Source: Rhizopus sp. PT2906 (Eukaryota; Mucoromycota; Mucoromycetes; Mucorales; Rhizopodaceae). From it: 57,234 nt of DNA. The notes beneath the pieces were generated by a model. It was not told the origin of the DNA. It ran no database searches and saw only the letters and a list, made by a program, of their open reading frames with translations. Location of the stretch: assembly GCA_025529335.1 (NCBI GenBank), contig JAMYHX010000269.1, forward strand, positions 1-57,234, written 5' to 3'. The translations under genes and the position numbers were made by a program. Shown in pieces: positions 23,268 through 33,856 of this stretch (the first letter of the stretch is position 1; every line of letters begins with the position of its first letter).

Positions 23268-24255
23268 TACAGGTCCCACTAATTCTAGTCATTAGCGAAT
23301 TTTTTTTTTCAAAAACTTATTTCGCTTAACTTTAACTTTGACAACGGACCAGAACTGCTCAATCGGATTTAGTTCAGGATAGTACGGGGGAAGATATGCA
23401 TATCGATATCCTTGGGAGCGAATATACTCTCCTGTATCAGTTGAACTATGGATAGGAGCATTATCCATGATGAAGTAATGTCCTTTCATTTCTGGATACT
23501 TGTCCATTTCATCAAGAGTAGCCTTTAAAAAGCTTAGATAATGCCCTGCCACTGTTCATATGATATAACCATCACCTGCACGTTCAAGTTTTCTCTTTTT
23601 GATACGTTTTGGAACCCTCAAACTGACATTGATTAAACCCGTTGTAGATATTGCACCTAAAATCGATGTTACGTTCGCTTTAGTTGTAGGCACTGCAACT
23701 ATTGCGGGAGTTCCCTTCTTTGACCTGGTCATGCCTCGTTTCAAATTGATATGAAAGGCTGATTCATCAAGAAAGACGCAATTTGTCATAAAACTAAGTC
23801 AGTTTGCTGCCACTTTTGTACCCAATCGTACCTTTGTTGAATATTTTCTTCGCTATTTCTTTCTACAGGCTGGAATTGTGCCTGCTTAATAGATAGATTA
23901 CACTCAGTTGTCATGAATTTATAAACAGTGCTACGAGAAACATTAAGATTCACAAAGTTTTGCGTTAAACTTTCTGCTATTTCGGTTACAACAACAGAAG
24001 GATTCTCATCAATGTAATTTAAAAGAGACTGCTTGTGTTCCGCCCTAAGAATACAACGCTGACCTGACTTTTTCTTCTTCTCGAAAATGCTTTCAAGGTT
24101 CTCGTAATAACGTTTGATACTGTTTCAATAGCGAGTAGCTCCTTGTCAACAACAAGATCTATGGACTCAACTATGTTCTCATCAACAACATGCCCTTGTC
24201 CATCTTTGAAAAGAAATTGCATATTAATTCTAAATGTCTGTAAAATATAAACAGG

Positions 24256-24288
<33 letters not shown>

Positions 24289-24499
24289 AAAAAAATAAAA
24301 AAAAAAAAAAAAGAACACCATTTTTAAAATAATAAATCTGCAAATTTTACCTTTTGCGAGTTTTGTGTAACATCATCTGATTCAAATTACTTGCAGTAAA
24401 AGGTAGCATAAAGCAACCAATATTATATATATGTATAGTAGAACTAACCAGTTTCATGACAGTCTAAACGCAGCATTTGGCTAATACCAAGCTGCTGTA
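23268..24499 (-). mobile_element. degenerate Tc1/mariner (IS630-type) DNA transposon
   Basis: About 1.23 kb, the usual Tc1/mariner size, around a broken transposase. The ends look like eroded inverted repeats. The left end reads TACAGGTCCC and continues to ATTAGCGAA. The right end, read inward, is TACAGCAGCT and continues to ATTAGCCAA, with about 11 nt missing between the matching blocks. Both begin with TA, the Tc1/mariner target dinucleotide. Near-identical TATAAATTATTACAG / TATAAATTGTTACAG sequences also occur at the two borders. Confidence 0.65.
23292..24222 (-). pseudogene. Tc1/mariner transposase, broken
   Basis: Reading from 24222, an N-terminal helix-turn-helix part (KDGQGHVVDENIVESIDLV onward) shifts frame near 24115 into RYYENLESIFEKKKK and a second HTH-like part (SVVVTEIAESLTQNFVNLNV). 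It shifts again near 23790 into the DDE core (VFLDESAFHINLKRG, first Asp). An in-frame TGA follows at 23558-23556. The core then resumes with GHYFIMDNAPIH (second Asp) and YPELNPIEQFWSVVK (third acidic residue). At least three lesions mean that no active enzyme is made. The DDE order and spacing identify the family. Confidence 0.8.
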
Positions 24500-25076
24500 T
24501 AAATTGTTACAGTAGCAAATTAAGATCATTCTTATGCTTCTTTTTTCATCAAATATGAAATTTATCAAGTTATTCTACATTGTAAAATAAATAAACAAAA
24601 AGCCAATAACATTCTGTATTTTAAGCATGCTTCAATAAAAATTACGATATATTTCTAAAATGATGAATATGAGGGGGGGGGGGAGGACCTGAATTTGAAA
24701 GAAACGAAAAAAAGGGGGGGGACTTAGGAATGAACACATATCTTTTTATATAAGCAACGTATAAATATAACATTATGGTTTTCTATTAATAATACAAAAA
24801 TGATGAATGTATTTTTGGAAAAATTCCAAGATTTACACCATGAAAAATGATAAATAAACCTTGTGATTTATGTGTATATAAATAATGAAGAGATAATAAT
24901 AATATATGATGGGGAAAAAAAGAAAAAGGAAGAATACAAAACCGACAAGTTGCCAGAAACCATAAAAAATGTATATAAAAGTAAAAGTAATAGTAAAAAA
25001 TAATAATACAATTATGAAAATGAAGGAGAGGGAGGAGGAGGTACAGGAGAGAAAGAAAGAGAAAGAGAGAAATATT
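24500..25076. other. spacer with G-runs
   Basis: AT-rich spacer that includes two long G-runs (about 24674-24683 and 24713-24720) and the 3' flank of the surface-protein gene. No gene is seen. Confidence 0.5.
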
Positions 25077-26208
25077 TTAATATTTAGTGGGATGTTCAAA
25101 AACAGCACTTTTTTGTATATCAGCAAGACTCTTTACTCTAGTAAATCGACCAGCATGTTTTACTGAAGTACCATCTTCTTCTAATTGTCTTTGTAACAAA
25201 GCTTCACCCAAACGTCTTCTTTTAAGCTCTTCTTGTTCTTCATCTCCATCAGTAGCGGTACCGGCAGTAGGGTTCCAGTCAGCTGTTGATCTACCCAATG
25301 TATTTCTAAAGGTATCGGCGAGTAAAACAGCATCAGTAGAAGATAGTTTATTATCATATGGAGTAAATGGTTGTGTGTAAGTTTGTCTTGAGGCTAGTGT
25401 ACCTACACTAGAAGCATTCTCTGCTGCGCTCATTGGTACACTATCTGTTGATCTAAAAGCTGTCATTTTAGCTTGAGAGTTGATAGATCCTGAATCTTTG
25501 TATAATTGTTTATCACGTCCACTCCGGTTACTGTCATTTCGGCCACCTCCAACGATAGGAATTAACTTGTTGTTTCGTTTGTTTCTACGAGATATGAGTA
25601 TAGCCCATATAAGAGCAGCAGCACCACAAACTAATGCAATTACTGCGATAACAATAATAGCGATAGCCCAGCCAGGTAATGTAGAAGAAGAAGAAGAAGA
25701 AGAAGATAATGAATTGCTATTATTATTGCCGTTATTTTTATCGTTATTATTATTTGTATTTGTTGAGTTTGTAGTATTGGTTGTGTTTGTTGTGCTGTTA
25801 CCAGGAGGTGCAATTTCTATTTTTGTCAAATTTGTATTGGAAATGAGCTATTTTAAAATTATATAAATATATGTAATACTTACGAGTTATTGTAAAGTTG
25901 AATGGTCGAGGAAACATACTAGTTGGACTTGCAAGTTCCTGAGCAGCGTTGACAGTTGAAGGCAGATAAAAACCTAAAATGGTCCAATTTTTATCTGAAT
26001 CTCCTGGGTCCAATGGAGTAAGAAACCATGAATCATCAACTGTTACTTCAATGCCACCAGAGCTTGTATCTAAATTAGTGAAATTCTTGACATTTTTGTA
26101 TTCGAATTTGATATAATAATATAGGTAAAGACTGATGGAATCCTAGATGTATAAAATATAGTGTTAGCATTAGCGTAAAAAAAGGGGAAGGTGGGGGTGA
26201 AGGAGGGT

Positions 26209-26243
<35 letters not shown>

Positions 26244-26452
26244 CTTTTCCTTACATAGCCAACATAGAAAGGATAACTAACAAAAGGGAGTAAAGATTAT
26301 TATAATGAAAATGGTTGCGAAATAATTTACATACTTGAAATTCCAAATAAAATCATAGCTAGAACCGTTTTTCCACACATCTGTTGATACTGGAGAACAA
26401 AAGGGATACTGATTGCCTTGATCGGAACATGATTGTGCTTGATCAGAAAGAG
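25077..26452 (-). CDS. single-pass cell-surface protein, 5' end unresolved
   Basis: Exons that join in phase: 26452..26335, 26276..26255 (a 22-nt microexon), 26142..25884 and 25816..25077. The extracellular part contains AQSCSDQGNQYPFCSPVSTD and WNFNYPFYVGYDSISLYLYY, the style of fungal wall/surface proteins with an immunoglobulin-like fold. A Thr/Asn/Ser-rich stalk follows, then one TM segment (LPGWAIAIIVIAVIALVCGA), basic stop-transfer residues (SRRNKRNNK) and a cytoplasmic tail of about 180 residues. A signal-peptide exon must lie upstream; I could not place it securely (one Phe-rich candidate starts near 26752). Function unknown; a wall sensor or adhesion-type receptor is possible (inference). 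Confidence 0.75.
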
Positions 26453-27054
26453 CTTTTTATTTAAAATATAAAATATAAGAAACAGCATATATTTAACTAT
26501 ATTATATATGAGTAAATTACCACTTTGCATATGTAAATTATTTGAAAATAGAGAGAAACGAAAAAAGAAGAGATATAATAGTAATGGCTCGAATTATAAG
26601 GCAAATGTTGTTAAAAATAGAAAATCACACACTCTTAAAACAACAGCAACAAACGCACGCACTAAATTTATTCACAAACAAAATGGAGGGTTTTCAACAC
26701 TGTGTATATAAAAAGAGATAAAAGAAAAGAAAAAGAAAAATGAGTTCATTTCTCGTATCGCGAAAGCAATTTATTTTGGAACAGGGAGACACTTTTTTTT
26801 TATCTTTTTATACCTATATTATATTATAAAATAAAAAAGTTAATCAACCTTGTACAACATCTCGACAAGACCCACAGCAAATCCGCGCCTATTTAAGACT
26901 CCTCTTTATATGATATCTGCTCACATATACTCTTCGTCAGCTTGAATCACATTTAGGATTATTAAACATGGTATCAAACATCAAATTTTTTTCCTTTTTT
27001 TTTTTTTTTTTTTTTTTTTCTTTTTCTATTTCTTTTTTTTTCATTATTTAAAAC
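26453..27054. promoter_or_regulatory. divergent spacer, surface protein / SET-MYND gene
   Basis: Probably holds the missing first exon of the surface-protein gene and both promoters. It contains a long T-run just upstream of the SET/MYND start. Confidence 0.4.
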
Positions 27055-28587
27055 ATGGAACAATATTTAAATCGACAACAAAATCAATTAAAGATTGAAA
27101 ACAATATATTTGTTAGTTCAAAATACACAACTGCAGGAACTACTCTTTTAACTCAAGCGCCATTGGCTTCGGTGCCGTTCCCCTCGGAACGATTAGACCG
27201 ATGTAGCTATTGTTTACGAAAAGGGAATCTTCAATGTTGCTCAAAATGCCACTCTGCATACTTTTGCAGCCAAGATTGTTTCTTAAAATCATGGATACAT
27301 TTTCATAGAGGTTTATGCGGCTCGGCAGATTACGATAAAGATGCTTTATTGAATGTGCATCAATGGTTATTAGACCGTGCTGCATTAACTTTGGTTAGTT
27401 ATGATACATTACCAACAAAAAAAAATGCCCAGATACAAGCATTTAATCAATTGGAAGTAGTAGCAAATAACAATGTAGATCAATCACTTGTAAAAAACAC
27501 ATTAGAGAAATTGGAGCCAATTGCAAATTATACATTATCAGAATTATCAATTCTTTGGCAACGTGTACAGATTTCATCATTTTTAATTACAGATTCTGAT
27601 ATGCAATTGGATCCTATTGCTATTGGCGTCTATCCCATCACTAGTCAATATATCCGTCATTCATGTCGACCTAATGCAAGTGTCATTTATGAACAAGGCC
27701 ATCAGCTCATTATTGCCCTAGAAGATATACCACAAAATACACCTATTACTATCAGCTATATTGATCTTATTGCAACAAAAGATCAAAGACAGAAATCGTT
27801 GAAAGAAAGATTTGGATTTGAATTTCAATGTGATTGTATTCGTTGCCAAGGAGAATACGCAGGTCTTGATCTATTATTAGAAAGAGATACAGATATGACA
27901 GATGAAGAAATTGAACAAGCATTCCTACAACAATTGAAAGCATGGTGTGTCTTAGATATGGTAAAAGAATATGGAAGTAAAGACATACCAATGCCATTAG
28001 AAAGCCTTGATGCACCACATTTGGCTCATTTTATTTGCAGAATGATTGCACCTGATATTTATGTACCAGCATTTAGCAACATTCATGCAAAAAAATCAAC
28101 AGCTGCCATATATTATGATAAATTATCACCATTAACACAACTTAAATATACACGCGAAGAAGATGCTAGACGAATTTTGCCTGCAATTGAAGCGCTATTA
28201 GGTATACCACCATCTCCATTTCTGACAATTCGAGCAATTAAAATAGCAGAAAAAGTGCTTTCTCGATGCATTTCAGGATCAAGTTGGGTAGAAGCTTCAC
28301 GTTGTACAATTTTTCTACACATGTTATATCGATTGGTGTATCCTACTCTTTATCCCAAGATGGTGTATCATAGTTTATTAATGGCAAGAGCAAGTTGGAA
28401 CTCGTTAGTTCAGTTGGAATTGGCAGGAATTGGAAAAAAATTAGAACGTATCTATGAGAAAGGTGTTCAATTATGGATTCAAGTAGCTAAAACTTCAATC
28501 TCAATGACATTTGGAAGAAATTCCTCACTATGGAGAGAAGTCGTTGAACTTCAATGGTTGTTTGAAAGAGATCAAAAATTAAAATAA
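27055..28587 (+). CDS. SET and MYND domain protein (SMYD/Set6-like)
   Basis: Intronless, 510 residues. The MYND zinc finger spans about 50-88 (C50xxC53, C62xxC65, C71xxxC75, H84xxxC88). A split SET domain then contains PITSQYIRHSCRPNASVIYE, the tyrosine motif TISYIDL and the post-SET CDCIRC. SMYD proteins are putative lysine methyltransferases of histones or other proteins. The usual NHSCxPN motif reads RHSCRPN (R201), so a residue that normally helps bind S-adenosylmethionine is changed and activity is doubtful. The C-terminal 240 residues are helical and family-typical. The start follows a poly-T leader and is the first ATG. Confidence 0.9.
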   Translation: MEQYLNRQQNQLKIENNIFVSSKYTTAGTTLLTQAPLASVPFPSERLDRCSYCLRKGNLQCCSKCHSAYFCSQDCFLKSWIHFHRGLCGSADYDKDALLNVHQWLLDRAALTLVSYDTLPTKKNAQIQAFNQLEVVANNNVDQSLVKNTLEKLEPIANYTLSELSILWQRVQISSFLITDSDMQLDPIAIGVYPITSQYIRHSCRPNASVIYEQGHQLIIALEDIPQNTPITISYIDLIATKDQRQKSLKERFGFEFQCDCIRCQGEYAGLDLLLERDTDMTDEEIEQAFLQQLKAWCVLDMVKEYGSKDIPMPLESLDAPHLAHFICRMIAPDIYVPAFSNIHAKKSTAAIYYDKLSPLTQLKYTREEDARRILPAIEALLGIPPSPFLTIRAIKIAEKVLSRCISGSSWVEASRCTIFLHMLYRLVYPTLYPKMVYHSLLMARASWNSLVQLELAGIGKKLERIYEKGVQLWIQVAKTSISMTFGRNSSLWREVVELQWLFERDQKLK

Positions 28588-28957
28588 TAATCAAACGGTC
28601 ATACTACAGTATTTCCAGTTGAAGCTTAGACATTGCAGAAGAACATTTGATAAAATTTCGGAATGAAATTTAGATAAAAAGCAAGTGAGAATGCAAATTG
28701 GTACGAATTACGAATACTATTCGCACAAATAAAGTGTTGTTTTTAGATACTAGTTTAATATAAACATTTATTTTTTATGAAATGAGCTCAGGCTCAAAAT
28801 AATCAAATTGAAAAAGCATAATATAATATTATATAAAAAGCGCAATACATATTTAAAGAGATAAAAATACCACAAGAGACAGTACTATATTGTAATTATT
28901 TTTATTACAAACAAAAATGAATAATGATTTCTTTCTAGCTCTAAACAATTCTTTGAA
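28588..28957. other. spacer without visible gene
   Basis: AT-rich 3' flank of the SET/MYND gene. Nothing else is seen. Confidence 0.5.
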
Positions 28958-29118
28958 TTCAACCCTGTCCAATTCCCTTTTTCATCATCTCTAAACCTTA
29001 CTCTCATTTCATTCTAATTTTATCCTCACCCTATCTAAATCTCAATTCTCATTGCATCCAAATTGTATCCAAACTTCATTCGAACCACATCCTAGTTTTA
29101 TCCCAAACTTTACTTATT
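28958..29118. repeat. G-poor pyrimidine-rich degenerate repeat tract
   Basis: About 160 bp made of loosely repeated units such as ATCCAAA, TCTCATT and TTCATTC, with almost no G on the plus strand (none from about 28968 to 29052). It looks like a degenerate short tandem repeat. Confidence 0.4.
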
Positions 29119-29607
29119 TTGTCTGAATTTAAAGTAAAAATGCTATAGAGCTCAAAGTAAACTCTTTAAATAATACTGAAATAATCCGTATACCAACGTT
29201 ATTTCATCTTTTCTCTACAAATAAAGTTTTTTGTATAAAAATATCATTAAAAAGAGTAACATTTGGTAAATATTTTATGTTAATGTATATTATGGTGAAA
29301 GATGCTGTTTGAAGGCCTTAATAATCGTTTAAAGAAAAAAGTACCATGGTACAACGCCCATCATGATGGTGAGCAAAACACATAAAAATCCCACGAATAT
29401 TCATGTGATTTGTGATATATTCCTTGTTAGGGCATCAAAAGATAAGATAATACAGTCTGTACGAATGTGAAATGTAATACACATTTTGCGTTTCATTGAA
29501 TAACTGTTTGTTTATAAATGTGTGTGGATATTTTTTTTTTCTTTTTTTTTAGTCTTCCCCCCTTTCTTCTTCTTCTTCTTTTTTATCGTTTTTTTTAGTA
29601 TAAAGAA
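29119..29607. promoter_or_regulatory. upstream region of the aconitase-like gene
   Basis: AT-rich spacer ending in a pyrimidine-rich leader. No gene is seen. Confidence 0.35.
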
Positions 29608-29850
29608 ATGACTATTTTAAAGGTATTTATATAGAAAACAAATTGGTACGCATCGGAAATGTTTTAATCTATTCGCATTTAGTACGTTGCATTCTCAAGA
29701 TGTTTATGGACACCCATTCAAAAACATAAAAGCTCTAATATCAGAATGTTATCAATTGACTCTCAACAGACTATTAGAGGCACTTATGAGAAAATAGATA
29801 ATAATATCAATACTATAAAAAAGAGGTAATACAAACAAATAATCATACAT

Positions 29851-29901
<51 letters not shown>

Positions 29902-32334
29902 AAAAAATAATACTGGTGCTTTCACTTTTTAGATTGAATCGCCCCTTAACTTTATCTGAAAAGATTCTTTATGGGCACTTACATGAACCTCAAAATCAAG
30001 AAATTACTCGAGGAGCCTCCTACTTGAAGCTATATCCGGACCGTATTGCTTGTCAAGACGCAACTGCTCAAATGGTTCTATTACAACTCATGGCAACCAA
30101 TATTCCTCGGGTTCATGTTCCTACTACAATCCACAGCGATCATTTAATCGAAGCACAAAGAGGTGGTAAAGCTGATTTATCTAGAGCTAAATATATAAAT
30201 AAGGAGGTTTATGATTTTTTGGCCGATGCTTCAGCAAAATACGGGATTGAGTATTGGAAAGCAGGTTCTGGTATCATGCATCAAATTTTGCTCGAGAATT
30301 ATGCTTTTCCCGGTGGACTCATAATAGGAACTGATTCACACACTTGTAATGCAGGTGGTTTGGGTATGCTTGGTATTGGCGTAGGCGGCTCGGATACTGT
30401 AGATGTAATGGCTGGTAAAAGTTGGGAATTAAAATGTCCAAAAGTAATCGGTGTCAAATTGGATGGTAGTCTTTCCGGCTGGGCGTCGCCTAAAGATGTT
30501 ATTTTGAAAATAGCTGGTATCCTCAGTGTAAAAGGTGGTACAGACAGTGTTTTGGAGTACTTTGGTGAAGGTGTAGATTCACTTTCTAGTACAGGCATGG
30601 CCACAATATGCAATATGGGTGCCGAGGTAAGAGATAATTGATTGGGTTAAATTGTGCTTATACAAATCTCATACATTCTAGGTTGGTGCTACATCCTCTG
30701 TATTCTCTTATAATGAACGTATGAGTGACTTTTTGAAAGCTACTAATAGACAGGATGTTGCTGATTTAGCTGGAAAGTATACTCACAACTTAAAACCTGA
30801 TGAAGATGTTGTTTATGATGATTTGATTGAAATCAATCTCTCAACATTGGAACCTCATGTCAATGGCCCGTTTACCCCTGATTTAGCTACACCTCTATCT
30901 TTATTTAAACAACGAGTAAGACAAGAAGGCTGGCCTGATAAACTTAGTGCTTCGCTTGTTGGCTCAGATACAAATTCCTCATATGAAGATATGAGCAAGT
31001 CTGCTTCCATTGTCAGGCAAGGCTTAGACAAAGGACTTAAATTAAGAGTACCTTATTTGGTAACACCAGGATCTGAACAAATGAGAGCAACCTTGGAACG
31101 TGATGGACAATTAGATTTATTCCAACGAGTAGGTGGCACCATTTTAGCTACTGCATGCGGTCCTAGTATTGGACAATGGGATCGCAAACAAACCTTACAA
31201 GGTGAAGAAAATTCAATCATGATTTCTTATAATAGAAACTTTGCTGGAAATAACGACAGCAACCCAAATACTCACGGGTTTATTGTATCTCCCGAGGTAT
31301 GTAAATATATACTTTTTATATGATTCATGTACAACTATATAGTCTAACAATTAGAATTTAGATCGCAACAGCTATGGCATTTGCTGGAAAAATCACATTT
31401 AATCCCATGACAGATTCTATGGTTGGATCAGATGGAATTCCCTTCAAATTTGACGTACCTTCTGGTCATGATATCACTCCTCCAAAAGGTTATGCTACTT
31501 ACAATACTGATTTGTATCAAGCTCCACCAAAAGATGGTTCTCACATTGAAATCAAAATAAACCCTCATTCAGACAGACTTCAAATCTTACCTCGGTTCCC
31601 TGCTTGGAACGGAAAAGATTACGAAGCTCTACCAATTTTAACAAAAATTAAAGGAAAATGTACCACTGATCACATTTCCATGGCAGGTAAATGGCTCAGG
31701 TACCGTGGCCATTTAGAGCACATTTCCAATAATCTCTTGATTGGTTCTACAAATTCAGAAGATCAAGTCAATCAGGCTGTCAATGTATTTACTAATCAAA
31801 TAGCTTCTATTCCTGAAACAGCTCGTGATTATAAAGCAAGAGGCGTATCCTGGGTCATTATTGGGGATGAGAATTATGGTGAGGGTTCATCTCGAGAACA
31901 TGCTGCCTTAGAACCCAGGTATTTAAATGGTCTGTCTGTCATTGCCAAGGTACAAAAGTTAAATATGACAATCCGCAAATGAAAAAAAACATAACCTAAT
32001 TCTATTAGTCATTTGCTCGAATCCATGAAACCAACTTGAAAAGGAATGGTATTTTGCCATTAACTTTCAGTGATCCAGATGACTACGAGAAAATTGACCC
32101 ATCTGATAAAGTCAGCATTATTGGCTTAACTAATATTCAGCCGGAAAATCCCTTGACATTGCGATTACATAAGAGTACAAACTCTACTATTGATATACCT
32201 TTGATTCATACGTTCAACCAAGGTAAATTGTTTCTTTTAGAAGATAACCTATAAATGTATTAATCATTTTATCCTCTTTAGAACAACTTGAATGGTTTAA
32301 ACACGGATCTGCTTTGAATGCTATGTCTCTTTAA
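29608..32334 (+). CDS. aconitase paralogue lacking two cluster cysteines
   Basis: Aconitase-family protein of 773 residues. Exons: 29608..29622, 29683..29825, 29933..30626, 30682..31296, 31362..31949, 32009..32222 and 32282..32334. The first two exons give a basic, acid-free leader (MTILKYVAFSRCLWTPIQKH), a good mitochondrial presequence. The body is clearly aconitase: LNRPLTLSEKILYGHL, IGTDSHTCNAGGLGM, GGSDTVDVMAG, NRNFAG, KGKCTTDHIS, GEGSSREHAALEPR. The three [4Fe-4S] ligands of aconitase are one Cys in GSCTNSSYED and two in ACGPCIGQW; here these read GSDTNSSYED (D380) and ACGPSIGQW (C443 kept, S446). The substrate Arg of NFTGRND is Asn (N474). The Ser of GSSREH is kept. Cluster assembly and citrate turnover are doubtful. 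Intron 2 contains an A45 tract. Confidence 0.9.
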
Positions 32335-33818
32335 AAACTATGATTGTGAACAATAGATTTATAAAAATAAATATAATAAATTTAATGTAACACTCCTATT
32401 TTCCTCGTAATAAAAATGATGAATAAGAAGGTTGATATTCGCAAGCAATTATATAACAATTTCCCAAGAGAAATACGTTGGGGGAGAGTGAAAGAAAATA
32501 CAACCAGACTATCAGCACCCATTAGAAAATAGTGAATACACACATGCATATCCTTGTGTATCATTATTCTTTGAGGTAAGAAGTATGTAACAGTGTATTA
32601 TTTATAATTTACATGTAATTAGTCACCTCTCATATATATACATCCCTTTATCGTGAAAATTTAATGTATATATATATATTTTTTTTACAATGACATACCA
32701 TAGGGATCGTCTTTTTCATATATGGCAGTATTTGTTATCATGTAGTTTAGTTTATTTTTACAATTCATGTATTTAAATAGTAAGGTCCCGCTTTGTTGAA
32801 CACAAAAAAAAAAAAAGTTAAATCACCTGCTTATCTTTTACTATTATTATAATGTGTGTGAGTATGAAGGTAGTTTCCCAGAATACTGAAGAAATACATA
32901 ATTTTATGAATTTCTATACAAACAGTAAACGGAATTTAATGATCTACATACAAGCTAATAAGATCTAGTTAAAACAAATACATTTATATTGTCTCCAATG
33001 TAGAAAAAAGCTGAAAATCAGATTCCAATACGGAGATGCATTGATTTGAAAACAAATTGTCAAGATGAATTCGTGCATGGAGTATTCCCAGACCAACAGA
33101 AACAATAATGCGCTTTAATTATTATAAAAAACCTATGATATTTACATATTCTTTCTTCGGTGTGCGTATTCAAAGTGATAAAAGTATAGTACAGGTGATA
33201 CTTTCCTTATTCAATGCGAGATTTTGCTATAACTTTTTTCATTGCACGTAATTTCTTTTTAAATGCATTTGAAGATAATTATCATTCATCGCAAATACAT
33301 CTCTCATAATTGCCAAGTCGGCAAATATTGTAGTAGAAGCTATTCCAAATGATGAAAATATTACGCAAAATTGAGAGTACTTTCTACTATTTCCTACTTG
33401 TACGCATGGGTATATGATTAATTGCAATCCCGTCTGCATGAATTATGTATAGACATCATTATGCATTCATTATTACAGTATTCTTAATTGACATGATTAA
33501 TTGATGTATAGAGCATGCATTATTTGAGGACTTTCTACAAGCTGAAAAGTTATTTTTTCTTCTTCTTTTTTTTCGCTCTAATGCCTAATATTTACTAGTG
33601 ATGAATGTAGTAAATCATGTAATTTTTTTTTGGCAGCCACTCGCAAAAATCGTTCGTATCTCCTTCCTAAACTGATAAAGGAAACAAATAAAGCGATTTT
33701 TCTGATAAGAAAGCTATAGTTCAACTAGGGAAAATCTGGGCTCTTCCATTGCGGATTTCATGCAACACAAATTGAAGTACATTTCCTTTATACTTCTCTT
33801 TCAAATTGTACATGCTTT

Positions 33819-33856
<38 letters not shown>

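Noticed and set aside
24223..24321. Phe-rich N-terminal extension of the transposase frame
   Set aside because: Translation of a long A/T homopolymer, not protein; the Met at 24222 is a better start.
29716..29825. Start of the aconitase-like protein at the ATG 29746
   Set aside because: An upstream ATG (29608) and a 60-nt intron give an in-frame presequence, so 29746 is probably internal, though an alternative cytosolic form is not excluded.
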